Assembly: GCA_029782225.1 (NCBI GenBank)
Contig: JAKOVF010000308.1
Span: 46,170-110,169 of the forward strand
DNA length: 64,000 nucleotides
Reading direction: 5' to 3'
From: Chloroflexota bacterium
Lineage (GTDB): Bacteria; Chloroflexota; Anaerolineae; Anaerolineales; Villigracilaceae
This document shows positions 44,068 to 53,081 of the stretch, one piece after another. Position 1 is the first letter of the stretch; each line of letters opens with the position of its first letter. The position numbers and the translations under genes were made by a program. A model generated the notes under the pieces. It did not search any database and was not told the DNA's origin. It worked only from the letters and a program-made list of their open reading frames with translations.

Positions 44068-45273
44068 CTACTCTTCTGGTGGTTTGATGGTAATAAAACT
44101 TCGATAGAGCGCCAGGTCGTAGATGATCTTCAACCCGCCGCTCAAAAAGAATGGCAGGCTGATCAACGCGGCATTCGCTAAAAAGATGCCGGTCAATGCC
44201 GGGGAAAGGGACGCGCCCACAGAACGTGCAATGGCCGTAATACCCGAAGCGGCGGACCTTTCGTCTGGGGCCACAACAGCTACCGTGTAGGATTGGCGCG
44301 TCGGCACATCCATCTGTGAAATGCTAAATCGCAGCAGCAGGACACCAATCGCCAGAGGCAAAGTCGGCATCAAGGGCACGAGCATCAAAAGGAGATTCGA
44401 GGGGATATGTGTGAAGACCATCGTGTTGATCAGGCCGATCTTGTCCGCGATCCTGACCGCAAGCAGGGCCGAGACTCCGGCGAGTACGTTCGCGCCAAAA
44501 AAGATGCTGCCGAGGATTCCGGATTCAACCCCGAATCGGATGTGAAACCAGAACGCGATCATGCTCTGGATGATGAGTCCGCCGGCGAATGCATCGAGCG
44601 CAAAAAGCGCAGACAAGCGCATCACTACGGACCTTGAGCGGTGGAGACCGAAAACGCGTGCGATCTCTACCCGGGCAGCCTCTACCACTTCTACTGCTGG
44701 GGAGAGGGAGACGAAAAGGAGCATGATAATCAGGCCGCCGAGTGCATACCCGCTGAGTACAACCTTGTATGCGTCGAGCGCGCGCCAGCCCTGGCTCTGT
44801 AAAAACTGCGCCAGCCAGCCGCCAGCCAGCGCGCCGGTTGCCGTCGCGAAGGAACCGACGAGGTTGTACCACGCGAAGACCCGTGTGCGCTGTTTTGCCG
44901 CAATGATCTGTGTCAGGCCCGCCTGTTCAACGGAAAGGAAGGGACCAATCTCATTCCCGCTCGGGCTGATCACGCCGATGACCGCGGCGGCGATCAGGAT
45001 GACAATATTACTGGTCAGGATGAAAACGACGCCCGCCATGAGCATCAACAGTGCACCAATGATAAGCGTCCGTTTGCGTCCAAATCGGTCTGCAGAGGTT
45101 GTGAGCAAAAGCGAGATTACCGCATCACCCGCGAGCGTGAGCGTGAAGAGCAAACCGATTTGTCCCTCCGTCAATCCAGTTTCAGCAAGATAAAGAGCGA
45201 GGATGACTGAAAGGAACCCATAACAAAACAGGCGGATGATACGGGTGGAAAAAAGGATGCGGATGTCCATCAT
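44068..45273 (-). CDS. Major facilitator transporter
   Basis: 401 residues, 12 membrane helices. Signature loop after helix 2: TSADRFGRKRTLIIGALLML (about 58-77), the classic GxxxDRxGRR-type motif of drug/metabolite exporters. The sequence VAPDERSAASGITAIARSVGASL and QMDVPTRQSYTVAVV (helices 9-11) is typical of a small MFS branch found in bacteria and archaea. It follows the ChrB-like gene by 53 bases, same strand, and is the last gene before convergent transcription. Substrate unknown. Confidence 0.85.
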   Translation of the reverse strand: MMDIRILFSTRIIRLFCYGFLSVILALYLAETGLTEGQIGLLFTLTLAGDAVISLLLTTSADRFGRKRTLIIGALLMLMAGVVFILTSNIVILIAAAVIGVISPSGNEIGPFLSVEQAGLTQIIAAKQRTRVFAWYNLVGSFATATGALAGGWLAQFLQSQGWRALDAYKVVLSGYALGGLIIMLLFVSLSPAVEVVEAARVEIARVFGLHRSRSVVMRLSALFALDAFAGGLIIQSMIAFWFHIRFGVESGILGSIFFGANVLAGVSALLAVRIADKIGLINTMVFTHIPSNLLLMLVPLMPTLPLAIGVLLLRFSISQMDVPTRQSYTVAVVAPDERSAASGITAIARSVGASLSPALTGIFLANAALISLPFFLSGGLKIIYDLALYRSFITIKPPEE

Positions 45274-45326
45274 GGCGTGGTGACCTTTATCGTAGTCCGT
45301 GAAACGGGCGGACGTAAGATCTGTCC

Positions 45327-45761
45327 CTACTTTTTTGCCACCTCAAGTCGACACCAAGCGTACAATGCGTCGTAGACCTCGAATTGATGCTCCAAATTTT
45401 CCATATCTTCCGGGAAGCGCAGGCTGTATCCGCTGGCGATGGCCTCCAGTCCGCGGGCAATCGGGTCTTTATCAATATCCTCTGAGACATCCGCTGCATG
45501 GACAATTTGCGCCAGCCGCAAGAGTCCCGGCTCTTTGAGTCCATATTTGACGATGATGGATTCAAAGGAACATCGTCCATCTACGTGACCGAGTTCGACA
45601 CCTTTGGTATCGAAGGGAATGGCACCGGTTTCTTTGACAATACTCTCAATCTGGCTGACCGGCGCGAACAGGAATTCGGCTTCGTTATCAATGAAGCGGG
45701 TAATGAGCCAGGGACACGCGACGCGGTCTACGTGGACGTGAGAACGGGTAATCCATTTCAT
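45327..45761 (-). CDS. ChrB C-terminal domain protein (chromate resistance-type)
   Basis: 144 residues: only the C-terminal domain of ChrB, without the N-terminal regulatory half. Blocks: KWITRSHVHVDRVACPWLIT, RFIDNEAEFLFAPVSQI, ELGHVDGRCSFESIIVKYGL, LARLAQIVHAADV-type segment, and the C-terminal ALYAWCRLEVAKK. In chromate operons the domain occurs with the ChrA pump; here no chrA is near, and the neighbours are an MFS exporter and a membrane protein, so the role is open. GAAAGGAGCAC precedes the ATG. Confidence 0.85.
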   Translation of the reverse strand: MKWITRSHVHVDRVACPWLITRFIDNEAEFLFAPVSQIESIVKETGAIPFDTKGVELGHVDGRCSFESIIVKYGLKEPGLLRLAQIVHAADVSEDIDKDPIARGLEAIASGYSLRFPEDMENLEHQFEVYDALYAWCRLEVAKK

Positions 45762-45889
45762 GCTGTGCTCCTTTCATCTGTTTGTTGCTTCAGCTGCTCG
45801 GGGGCGTGAAGATGCAGCCTGTAGATCCGACGATGCTGAACGTGCAGATAATACGTATCGATACCACACCTGGCGCGGGTCAAGCTGAT

Positions 45890-46744
45890 CTATAGTGCTT
45901 TGCTTGGCCCGGCGGCCGCCAGGAAAGATGGGCGATGCAAAATCAAAGCGATCGAGATCATGGTCAGGCTGAGGATCAGCAGGAGGGGAGGATTCAAAAT
46001 CACACCGGAAACCAACCCCATGATCAACATAACCATGTGCGCAATGAACGGGATCCAAAATGCCACCGAATCGACCGGGGTCTGGTAAAGCTGCGGCCGC
46101 GCAGAGATGACAATCACAAGTGCGCCGATCAATACGGGGGCAACTGTGGCAGCATGATAATCAAAAGGAATCACGAAGGTGATTAGTGCATTCGAGCCGA
46201 TCACACCAAGCAGGCCGACGCTCAAGGCCAGTAATGAGGAAAGCCAGATTCCCACCGAATCGGTTCGATGTGACAAAAGACGATACCCGAGCGAGAAAAA
46301 AGCGACCACCCAGAACCAGGCCCAGAAGTTTGCGAACGGCACACCAAAATATTGGAATTCCAGTCCCTGTCCCCAGTTCCAAAAACCAAGGCGGATCGCA
46401 ACCGCATCCACGGCGAGGTCAATATTGAGAGCCAGGAGCCCATCGAGAATTGGACGCGTCCAGTAGGGCAGGCTGGTCCCATTGGAGAATTCCATCACGC
46501 TGTAAATGATACAGCTCCATTCCACGCCGATGCACAGTGGAACGTCCAGTACCATGACCAGGAAGCGACCATACTCATAGGCGTGTAGTTGGCGTATGGT
46601 CGCCAGTTCCAACGTCACGCCGAAGATCATGCCCGCGAACAGCCTCAGTAGATTTGCTGTGCCATGTTTCCATGCATGCCGCAGACAGATGGCAAGCTGA
46701 AGGTAAATCGAGAGCTCAAAAAGGATGAAGTAGATGTTTGGCAT
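45890..46744 (-). CDS. Membrane protein of the carotenoid-biosynthesis (CruF/DUF422) type
   Basis: 284 residues from ATG 46744 (the ATG at 46789 lies in the degV terminator). Eight or nine membrane helices. The segment NIDLAVDAVAIRLGFWNWGQ, then GLEFQYFGVPFANFWAWF, matches the signature of CruF-like carotenoid 1',2'-hydratases (L-D-x-x-D-P-V-A ... YFGVPxxNF), though weaker than in canonical members. TATAAT (46755-46760) is 10 bases before the ATG with no ribosome site. No other carotenoid gene is nearby, so hydratase activity is only a suggestion. Confidence 0.65.
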   Translation of the reverse strand: MPNIYFILFELSIYLQLAICLRHAWKHGTANLLRLFAGMIFGVTLELATIRQLHAYEYGRFLVMVLDVPLCIGVEWSCIIYSVMEFSNGTSLPYWTRPILDGLLALNIDLAVDAVAIRLGFWNWGQGLEFQYFGVPFANFWAWFWVVAFFSLGYRLLSHRTDSVGIWLSSLLALSVGLLGVIGSNALITFVIPFDYHAATVAPVLIGALVIVISARPQLYQTPVDSVAFWIPFIAHMVMLIMGLVSGVILNPPLLLILSLTMISIALILHRPSFLAAAGPSKAL

Positions 46745-46774
46745 ACAGTCACTGATTATAGCTATCAAAAGAAA

Positions 46775-46802
46775 ACGTTCCGAAGGCAAGCCTCCGGAAC
46801 GT
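46775..46802 (-). terminator. Terminator of degV
   Basis: ACGTTCCG / CGGAACGT outer stem (46775-46782, 46795-46802) with inner AGG/CCT, followed on the minus strand by TTTTCTTTT. Confidence 0.82.
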
Positions 46803-46822
46803 CGCTGGAGTAAAGCAAATTC

Positions 46823-47680
46823 CTATTCGATCCCAGCCATGTAGTTCAAAGCGATCGTTCCCGGCCCGGCGTGTGTCCCGATGACCGGGCTGAGCGGACA
46901 GCATAAGGCCTCAATCGGATCAAGCCGTGTCTTCGCCACATCTAGAACGGAATTCGCTTCGAACTCAGCATTCGCATGAGTGACAGCAACGCGGACCGGC
47001 TTGTGTTTACCGATTTTCTCGCCGATGAGTTCCTGCATCCGCTCGGTGGCTTTCCGTTTGGTGCGGACCTTCTCGACGGATTCGATCTTTCCATCGCGCA
47101 TTTCCAGAATAGGTTTGATCTGGAGGGCATTGCCGATCATCGCCTGTCCCCCGCTCACCCGGCCGCCGCGGCGCAGGTACTCAAGTGTATCTACCACGAA
47201 GACCACGCCGCTGTGGCTGGACGCGTTTTCAGCGATCTTCGCGCACTCGGTGAGATTCTCTCCGTTGGATGCGGCACGTGCGGCGGTCAATACAGGCCAG
47301 CCCATCGCCATGGTCGTCAGGCACGAATCGATGATGGCAATCTTGTGTGCGGCTGACGGCATCATCTCACGCGCCTGAATCGCAGATTGAACCGTGCCGG
47401 AGAGGCCCGATGAAATGAAAACGCCCAGTACATCATATCCCTGCTCGAGCAGGGATTGAAAGGCGACCTGCATCGCGCCGATCGTGACCTGCGATGTGGT
47501 CGGCATAACTTTGGAATTCACCAGGCGGGTATAGAATTCACCCGGCTGGATATCGACTCCATCCCGGTAGGACTGCTCGCCCCAGATCACGCTCAGGGGC
47601 ACGACGGTGATGTTAAATTGTTTCAGAAGTTCAGGGGGAAGATAGGCTGTGCTATCAGTGAGGACGGCGACTTTGGACAT
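46823..47680 (-). CDS. DegV-family fatty-acid-binding protein
   Basis: 285 residues. DegV/FakB proteins bind a fatty acid and present it to the kinase FakA. Blocks: AVLTDSTAYLPPELLKQFNI, VIWGEQSYRDGVDI, TSQVTIGAMQVAFQSLLEQG, ISSGLSGTVQSA (ligand head-group site), RRGGRVSGGQAMIGNALQIK and VIGTHAGPGTIALNYM. TAAAAT lies 9 bases before the ATG without a ribosome site. No fakA gene is visible. Its own terminator follows. Confidence 0.9.
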   Translation of the reverse strand: MSKVAVLTDSTAYLPPELLKQFNITVVPLSVIWGEQSYRDGVDIQPGEFYTRLVNSKVMPTTSQVTIGAMQVAFQSLLEQGYDVLGVFISSGLSGTVQSAIQAREMMPSAAHKIAIIDSCLTTMAMGWPVLTAARAASNGENLTECAKIAENASSHSGVVFVVDTLEYLRRGGRVSGGQAMIGNALQIKPILEMRDGKIESVEKVRTKRKATERMQELIGEKIGKHKPVRVAVTHANAEFEANSVLDVAKTRLDPIEALCCPLSPVIGTHAGPGTIALNYMAGIE

Positions 47681-47732
47681 GGCGGAGCTATTTTACCCAC
47701 GATGGGCAGAGGTGGCAATGGGAAAGAGTTCT

Positions 47733-47834
47733 GTCATTGCGAGGAGGGGGCTCTTCCCGACGAAGCAATCTCTAACTTAGGTTGATTGTTCTACTTTACT
47801 TGGAGACTGCTTCGCAACTTGTGCTCGCAGTGAG
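47733..47834. repeat. Palindromic intergenic repeat, CATTGCGAG family (copy 3)
   Basis: Left end GTCATTGCGAG, inner CGAAGCAATCTC and GAGACTGCTTCG, right end CTCGCAGTGA (decayed). Lies between degV and dinG. Confidence 0.75.
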
Positions 47835-47841
47835 GGGGGAC

Positions 47842-50637
47842 TCACATCCCCAACCACTGACCTGCCATCTTCGGTAGATTTCCCAGCGCGCCTTGTCTTG
47901 CCGTGCATTGTGGCAGGGACTCCAAAAACAGCCTGCCATATTGCTTTGTCAGCACACGTCGGTCCAAAATCGCGACCACCCCTCTATCAGATGCAGTTCG
48001 TATCAGGCGGCCAAACCCCTGGCGGAATTTGAGGATGGCTTCGGGCAGATAGTATTCGTTGAACGAGTCTTCGTAAAGTTCGGAGCGGGCGGCGATCAGC
48101 GGGTCGGAGGGGACTCCAAAAGGCAGCTTGGTGATGAAGACTACCGATAGGGCCGTGCCCGGAACATCCACGCCTTCCCAGAAGGAACGCGTGCCCAGCA
48201 GCACGGCGCGCTCGGTTGTCTTGAACGACTCGAGCAACGCATTCGGCGATGCGCCTTCTCCCTGTTCATAGACAAATATATCTTCCCGCGCCAGCGGACC
48301 CGTGACAGCCTGCGCAGTCTTCTTTAAGGCGGCGTAGGATGTGAACAGCACGAGCATCCGCCCACCGGTGGCTTTGGCGGTGCCAATGATAGCGCGGTCA
48401 AGCGCTTGCTGGTAGCCGTGGACGTTGGGTTCAGGGATATCATTTGCCACATAAAGCAGAGTGCTGGATTCATAGTCAAACGGCGAGCCGAGAGCTAATG
48501 TATCTGCTGTATCCGCAGACAAAGTGTTTTTGATGTATTGGAATTCGCCGTGTGTGGTCAATGTGGCGGAGGCCATCACCACGCAGGCTTTTTCGTTCCA
48601 CAGATATTTTTCGACCAAGGGTCCCACACGCAGGGGCGCGGCGTTGAGCGAAAGCTTCTCGCCGCGCGGGTTGACCTCGATCCAGTAGATCGCTTCGGTC
48701 ACGGGTTTATGGATCAGGCCCGAGGCATTAAGCTCGGCCTCTGTCAGGCGGCGATACAAATTGCTCAGGCTTCCAACGGTATCTTCCAGATTATCATGTC
48801 CGTCCGCGTATAGCTCGGAGGCCGCTTTGTAGATTTCCTCGAGTGCCCCCAGCAGCAGCTTCATCGTCTCGCTGGCCTGGCCCCACAAAATTTCAATATC
48901 GTCCCAGCCGGGCAGGGTCCGTGTGGCAGAGACGATGCGCAATTGCCACGAATAATTGGTCGCGGGCTGGCCTTCCCTCTGGAAATTGACGAACTCGCCC
49001 AGCACATTGAAGAACTCGCGGCTGATCTGTTCGAGGCGGAAGGCAATGTCAGTGGTGCGTTTCACTTTTTGCTGGAGCAGGCCAAAGTCCGAGGGGCGAA
49101 GCGAGTCATGCGTGTCGCTCAGCAAGCGTCCCAGCACGCCGGCAGACGAGCCGCCGACTTCCTTGAGCAGTCGTTCCAGGTCCTGTTGGGTCAGGCGGAA
49201 CGAGAGTGCGCTGGTCACAGCCGTTTCCATGTGGTGGGCCTCGTCCACGATCACGTAATCATATTCGGGCAACACCTTGCTGCCGGTGGCGACATCCGAA
49301 AGCAGCAGCGCGTGGTTGACGATCAATAGATGGGATGCCTGTGCCGCCTGTTTCGCGCGATGGAATGGACAGGCGCCGCTCATGCGCCCGATGCAGGTCT
49401 CCGTGGTACAGGCATCGTCCTCTGCCGACAGCCGCCCCCAGACTTCGCGCTCGGTCGGGCCGGTCAGATTGATCTCATTGCGGTCTCCGCTGGCGTTATC
49501 CATCTGCCAGACGAGGATCTTCGCCAGCACCCGCATTTCGTTGGCATCGTTTGGACCATGAGAGCGCATATACTCGAAGCGGCGCGGACATAAATAGTTA
49601 CTGCGTCCTTTCATGACAGCGGCGCGCACGCCAAGATTCAACGCAGCCTGCAAATCGGGAATATCTTTCTTGATGAGCTGATCTTGCAGATTGATCGTAT
49701 TAGTAGACACCACCACCCGCGTATTGTTCTGGAACGCGAACAACGCTGCGGGGACGAGATACGCGAAACTTTTGCCAACTCCGGTTCCGGCCTCGACCAT
49801 CAGGTGGGCTCCGTTATTCAACGAATTCGTCACTGCCTTGAGCATTTCCACCTGCTCCTGGCGATGTTCATAGGATTCAAAATATTTGGAGAATGGTCCG
49901 CCATATTCCAGAATCGACGCGACCTCTTCGGGATCGATGGCAACGGGATTATCCGTCTTCTGAACGGGAGGATGATTCCGTTTATCGGGATCGAACATTC
50001 CTGCGGAGGAAGAAGCGGCGCGGACCTTCTTGCCTTTGACTCCTTCTTTCGTTCGCGAGCGCATCACCTGTTCGAACACCCAGCCTGCATCCCATTCGAC
50101 GAATTCGCTTAGTCGGACAATTTCCGCCAGCACTTCCAGGGGAAGTTCCTTCGCCAGGTCAAACAGACGAATGTATGCAGCCTGTGTCACACGTGCATCG
50201 TCAAGCGCACGATGTGTGGCGGGCAGGGGAATGCCGAGTTGCTGACCCAGGGAACCAAGGTTATAACGGCTCGCAGCCGGCATCAACACGGACGCGAGTT
50301 CATACGTGTCCAGTGTTTGATTCAAATGGAAAAGCCCCGCCTTGCGTAGGAAACCGATGTCGAATTTGATGTTGTGCCCGAGAATGGGACAATCGCCGAC
50401 AAAGGCTTCGAAATCTGCGGCAATGTCTCGGAGCCGCGGTGCCTGACGAACCATTGCATCGTCAATGCCCGTGAGACCTGTGATAAATTCCGGGATATGA
50501 CGATTGGGATTAATGAGCGTGGAGAATTCATCATCCACGCGGCGGCCGCTGAAACGAACCGCGGCAATTTCAATAATGGCCTCGCGGTTTTCGTCGAGGC
50601 CAGTGGTTTCAATATCTATCGCAACGATGGTTGTCAT
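47842..50637 (-). CDS. dinG: DinG-type helicase with N-terminal DnaQ exonuclease domain
   Basis: 931 residues, the Bacillus-type DinG layout. The exonuclease domain (about 1-170) has DIETTGL (DE pair), GHNIKFDIGFL and HRALDDARVT (His-Asp), a DEDDh nuclease. XPD-like helicase: Walker A EAGTGVGKS (about 283), a four-Cys Fe-S region (LCPRRF, CTTETCIGRMSGACPF, about 355-430), VDEAHHMET, and GTRSFWEGVDVPG with the GFGRLIRT motif VI. It acts at replication/transcription conflicts and R-loops, or as a 3'-5' nuclease in some relatives. Possible near-leaderless promoter with a degenerate GAAC-N4-GTTC box at the ATG (50638-50655). Confidence 0.93.
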   Translation of the reverse strand: MTTIVAIDIETTGLDENREAIIEIAAVRFSGRRVDDEFSTLINPNRHIPEFITGLTGIDDAMVRQAPRLRDIAADFEAFVGDCPILGHNIKFDIGFLRKAGLFHLNQTLDTYELASVLMPAASRYNLGSLGQQLGIPLPATHRALDDARVTQAAYIRLFDLAKELPLEVLAEIVRLSEFVEWDAGWVFEQVMRSRTKEGVKGKKVRAASSSAGMFDPDKRNHPPVQKTDNPVAIDPEEVASILEYGGPFSKYFESYEHRQEQVEMLKAVTNSLNNGAHLMVEAGTGVGKSFAYLVPAALFAFQNNTRVVVSTNTINLQDQLIKKDIPDLQAALNLGVRAAVMKGRSNYLCPRRFEYMRSHGPNDANEMRVLAKILVWQMDNASGDRNEINLTGPTEREVWGRLSAEDDACTTETCIGRMSGACPFHRAKQAAQASHLLIVNHALLLSDVATGSKVLPEYDYVIVDEAHHMETAVTSALSFRLTQQDLERLLKEVGGSSAGVLGRLLSDTHDSLRPSDFGLLQQKVKRTTDIAFRLEQISREFFNVLGEFVNFQREGQPATNYSWQLRIVSATRTLPGWDDIEILWGQASETMKLLLGALEEIYKAASELYADGHDNLEDTVGSLSNLYRRLTEAELNASGLIHKPVTEAIYWIEVNPRGEKLSLNAAPLRVGPLVEKYLWNEKACVVMASATLTTHGEFQYIKNTLSADTADTLALGSPFDYESSTLLYVANDIPEPNVHGYQQALDRAIIGTAKATGGRMLVLFTSYAALKKTAQAVTGPLAREDIFVYEQGEGASPNALLESFKTTERAVLLGTRSFWEGVDVPGTALSVVFITKLPFGVPSDPLIAARSELYEDSFNEYYLPEAILKFRQGFGRLIRTASDRGVVAILDRRVLTKQYGRLFLESLPQCTARQGALGNLPKMAGQWLGM

Positions 50638-50655
50638 AGTAGAACAAGTGTATCA
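50638..50655 (-). promoter_or_regulatory. dinG -10 element with degenerate LexA-like box
   Basis: Minus strand TG-A-TACACT (extended -10), 9 bases before the ATG. ATAC-ACTT-GTTC overlaps it and matches GAAC-N4-GTTC at 6 of 8 positions. Confidence 0.35.
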
Positions 50656-50674
50656 TAAATCGAATACCCACAAA

Positions 50675-52246
50675 TCAGTGAGCGCCTCCGGTGAATCGAT
50701 ACACGAACCACTCACCGAATTGTGCGACCTGCTCATAGTTTTCAGCCAGGTACTGTACTCCATCGCGCACGATTGGAGATCGTTTCTGCAGAGGCAGATA
50801 GAGCTTCTCAGTAAGTTGTGCGCGTCCGCGGGTGTCGATGATCAGTGCCGGCTTGTTTGCCCGGATTTGATTGAAATACTCTTCGAACATCAGGCGGCTG
50901 CCGAGGAGCGCAAGGGGATACTGATACACATAGCGTGTCGGGGCTTCCCGCCGAGCCAAAAAGTTTACAACGCTCTCGGCACCGATGATCAGGACTTTGT
51001 CATCGGGCTCCGTATTTTGTTCAACATACTCAATCACCGGCGCGTAGCTGTCGCTGGCTGCCTCGCTGACGTATTCTGGATAATGGGTGAACTGTCCGAA
51101 TTGCAGCAGGATGATCGCAGCCAAAAGAATCGCGGGAGCATAGGATCTGAGCTTTTGAAGAAAAGCGTACCGCGTGTTTTTTAGAAGCTCATACACTGTG
51201 AAAACTAGTACACCGGCCAGGATCGCCATGATGGGGAGTGGTGTAAGGTAATAGTGAAGTATCGAGCGCCCGGAAACAGTAATCAAGACGATCTCCAGCG
51301 GCAAATCCACCAGAGCGACCAGCACCAGGGGATGAATTGTTTCGAAGACCGCTTTTCGATGGCTCCCGGCATAGGCAAGACCTGTCAACCAGCCCAGGCC
51401 TGCCAAATAGAGGACTCCGCCGCTACTCAGATGCAGGAACCCTTTGATGAACACAGGGATGAGCCGCCTGATCCCTTCGTGCTTTCCAATGTAGACGAAA
51501 TTGTAGAGGAAGGCCTGGTCCCAATAGTCAGCCAATGCATTCTGACTCGCAAAATACAGGGTGAATACAATCGATGGAACAAGACATCCTATTGAGAACG
51601 GCAGAAAATCTTTCAAAGGAGACTTTCGCTGTGAAAGTCGTACCATGAATAGAATGAGGGCATATGCTATCCATAGGCCAATTGTGGTCTGTTTGAAATT
51701 GAAGGCAAACCCGCCGCAAAGTCCAATCCAGAAAAGAGAGCGGCCCGGAAAGTCCTTTTTCCAGGCGGCGATGAATAGCCATAAGGATAAGGCCTGAAAT
51801 ATGAGGGCATATTCTTCCGTGACGTTGCCCAGGTCAAGGATCGACAACAGACCTGATGCCAATGTGATTACTCCGGCGATGGCAGCATACGCGCTGAATT
51901 CTTTGTCAAGTAGTCTGTAAATCAGAAAGATTGTAAAGAATATAAAGATAAATTGCAGCCACCAGACTCCCCACAGGGAATCGGGGGCGAGCTTCAGGCC
52001 CAGTGCATCGACAAAATAGATCAGCGGAGGTTTGTGATCCCAGACATCTCGATAGGGGATGTCGCCATTTAGAAATCGCCAGCCAACATACAGAAATACA
52101 CCGGCGTCTCGCGAGGGCAGAGTCATTTTGAGGGGATTGCCGGGAAAGAGAGCAATCAAGGCTCCCGCAACGGACATGAAAGCAGGAACCACGATAGCTC
52201 GGAAAAGGGAATCCCCACTGATTCCTGTGGCTCGGATCTTCGTCAT
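50675..52246 (-). CDS. Membrane glycosyltransferase (GT39/PMT-like)
   Basis: 523 residues, about 10-12 membrane helices. The first extracytoplasmic loop has the catalytic-type acid in LPSRDAGVFLYVGWRFLNGD (about 43-62), then IPYRDVWDHKPPLIYFVDAL, the arrangement of ArnT/dolichyl-phosphate-mannosyltransferase-like enzymes. Transfers a sugar from a polyprenyl-phosphate donor onto lipid or protein outside the membrane. The C-terminal part (VEQNTEPDDKVLIIGAESVV) is soluble. CATAAT lies 7 bases before the ATG (52254-52259), so the mRNA is probably leaderless. Confidence 0.85.
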   Translation of the reverse strand: MTKIRATGISGDSLFRAIVVPAFMSVAGALIALFPGNPLKMTLPSRDAGVFLYVGWRFLNGDIPYRDVWDHKPPLIYFVDALGLKLAPDSLWGVWWLQFIFIFFTIFLIYRLLDKEFSAYAAIAGVITLASGLLSILDLGNVTEEYALIFQALSLWLFIAAWKKDFPGRSLFWIGLCGGFAFNFKQTTIGLWIAYALILFMVRLSQRKSPLKDFLPFSIGCLVPSIVFTLYFASQNALADYWDQAFLYNFVYIGKHEGIRRLIPVFIKGFLHLSSGGVLYLAGLGWLTGLAYAGSHRKAVFETIHPLVLVALVDLPLEIVLITVSGRSILHYYLTPLPIMAILAGVLVFTVYELLKNTRYAFLQKLRSYAPAILLAAIILLQFGQFTHYPEYVSEAASDSYAPVIEYVEQNTEPDDKVLIIGAESVVNFLARREAPTRYVYQYPLALLGSRLMFEEYFNQIRANKPALIIDTRGRAQLTEKLYLPLQKRSPIVRDGVQYLAENYEQVAQFGEWFVYRFTGGAH

Positions 52247-52253
52247 TTTATGG

Positions 52254-52262
52254 ATTATGACA
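52254..52262 (-). promoter_or_regulatory. Leaderless extended -10 promoter of the glycosyltransferase
   Basis: Minus strand TG-T-CATAAT, then CCATAAA and ATG at 52246; no Shine-Dalgarno sequence. Confidence 0.5.
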
Positions 52263-52276
52263 GGGACCGCGTTTCT

Positions 52277-52966
52277 TCACTCGAACAAAGCCTTTATTTT
52301 GTCCAGCGTCACCTGACCGATCTTTTTGTCCTTGGCTTTCTGGCGCAGGTATTCCTTGAGCTGCTTGGGCTTCATCGCAGGGATGGGTGAGTCGTTGGCT
52401 TCGATCTCAACATCCTCGGCTGTAAAAACGATGAGTGAATTGATCTCCGGAATTTCATTCTCGTCCATGTGTTTGACGAGGAATTTTCTCACCGAATAAA
52501 TCTCTGACTCAGCATCGAGGTCAGGCCGGCCGATTCCCTCCTGGCCAAAGATCTTCATATATCCTTGAAGGAATCCGCCGCCGCTGTTGCGCCAGCGATT
52601 CTTGATGAATGCCATTTTTCCATGCTGATGGTAATGCAGGAGCACCCACAACCCCGCTGGACTGACAAGAAAGTGAGCCGTGGGTGTAATGTAGTGATAG
52701 ATGGCGAAGTCGCCGGGTAAACCTTTTAATCCGGCGTCGATTTTTTCGTCCGGCCGTGGCGAGCGTCCCCAGCGGTTCCCAAAATACATCCCAACCTGTG
52801 ACAGGATAAAACCCGCCATGAGCGCGCCCAGGGCATAGCCAAATAGTTGGGGCTTTGCGAAGGTGATATACATGCCGGCCGCAAGCACGACCAAGGCAAT
52901 GATGCTGGCGTATTGACCGATGTTACCGTTCCGTTTGATCAGTTTTTCGTTTTTGATGGATTTCAT
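52277..52966 (-). CDS. Membrane protein with NERD-like domain
   Basis: 229 residues. Two membrane helices near the N-terminus (YASIIALVVLAAGMYITFA, YALGALMAGFILSQVGMYFG). The following soluble part (about 70-190) has RPDEKIDAGLKGLPGDFAIY, HFLVSPAGLWVLLHYHQHGK and DAESEIYSVRKFLVKH, the spacing of a NERD (nuclease-related) domain, with unclear catalytic residues. The C-terminus is a charged helix (KPKQLKEYLRQKAKDKKIGQ). Calling it NERD is tentative. Function unknown. Confidence 0.55.
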   Translation of the reverse strand: MKSIKNEKLIKRNGNIGQYASIIALVVLAAGMYITFAKPQLFGYALGALMAGFILSQVGMYFGNRWGRSPRPDEKIDAGLKGLPGDFAIYHYITPTAHFLVSPAGLWVLLHYHQHGKMAFIKNRWRNSGGGFLQGYMKIFGQEGIGRPDLDAESEIYSVRKFLVKHMDENEIPEINSLIVFTAEDVEIEANDSPIPAMKPKQLKEYLRQKAKDKKIGQVTLDKIKALFE

Positions 52967-52980
52967 AGGTTCTCTGTTTC

Positions 52981-53080
52981 GTCCTGAGCGGAATGAGGAG
53001 CGCTCTTCGCGACGAGTGCAGTCGAAGGGTAGTTTCTACCAGGTGCGCTTCGACTGCGCTGCACTCCGCACAGCGCGATG
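52981..53080. repeat. Palindromic intergenic repeat, TCGAAG/CTTCGA family
   Basis: CGTCCTGAGCGGAATGAGG, GTGCAGTCGAAGGGTAG, then the reverse CTTCGACTGCGCTGCAC. Between plsX and the NERD-like gene; resembles the copy at 60882-60980. Confidence 0.65.
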
Positions 53081-53081
53081 A

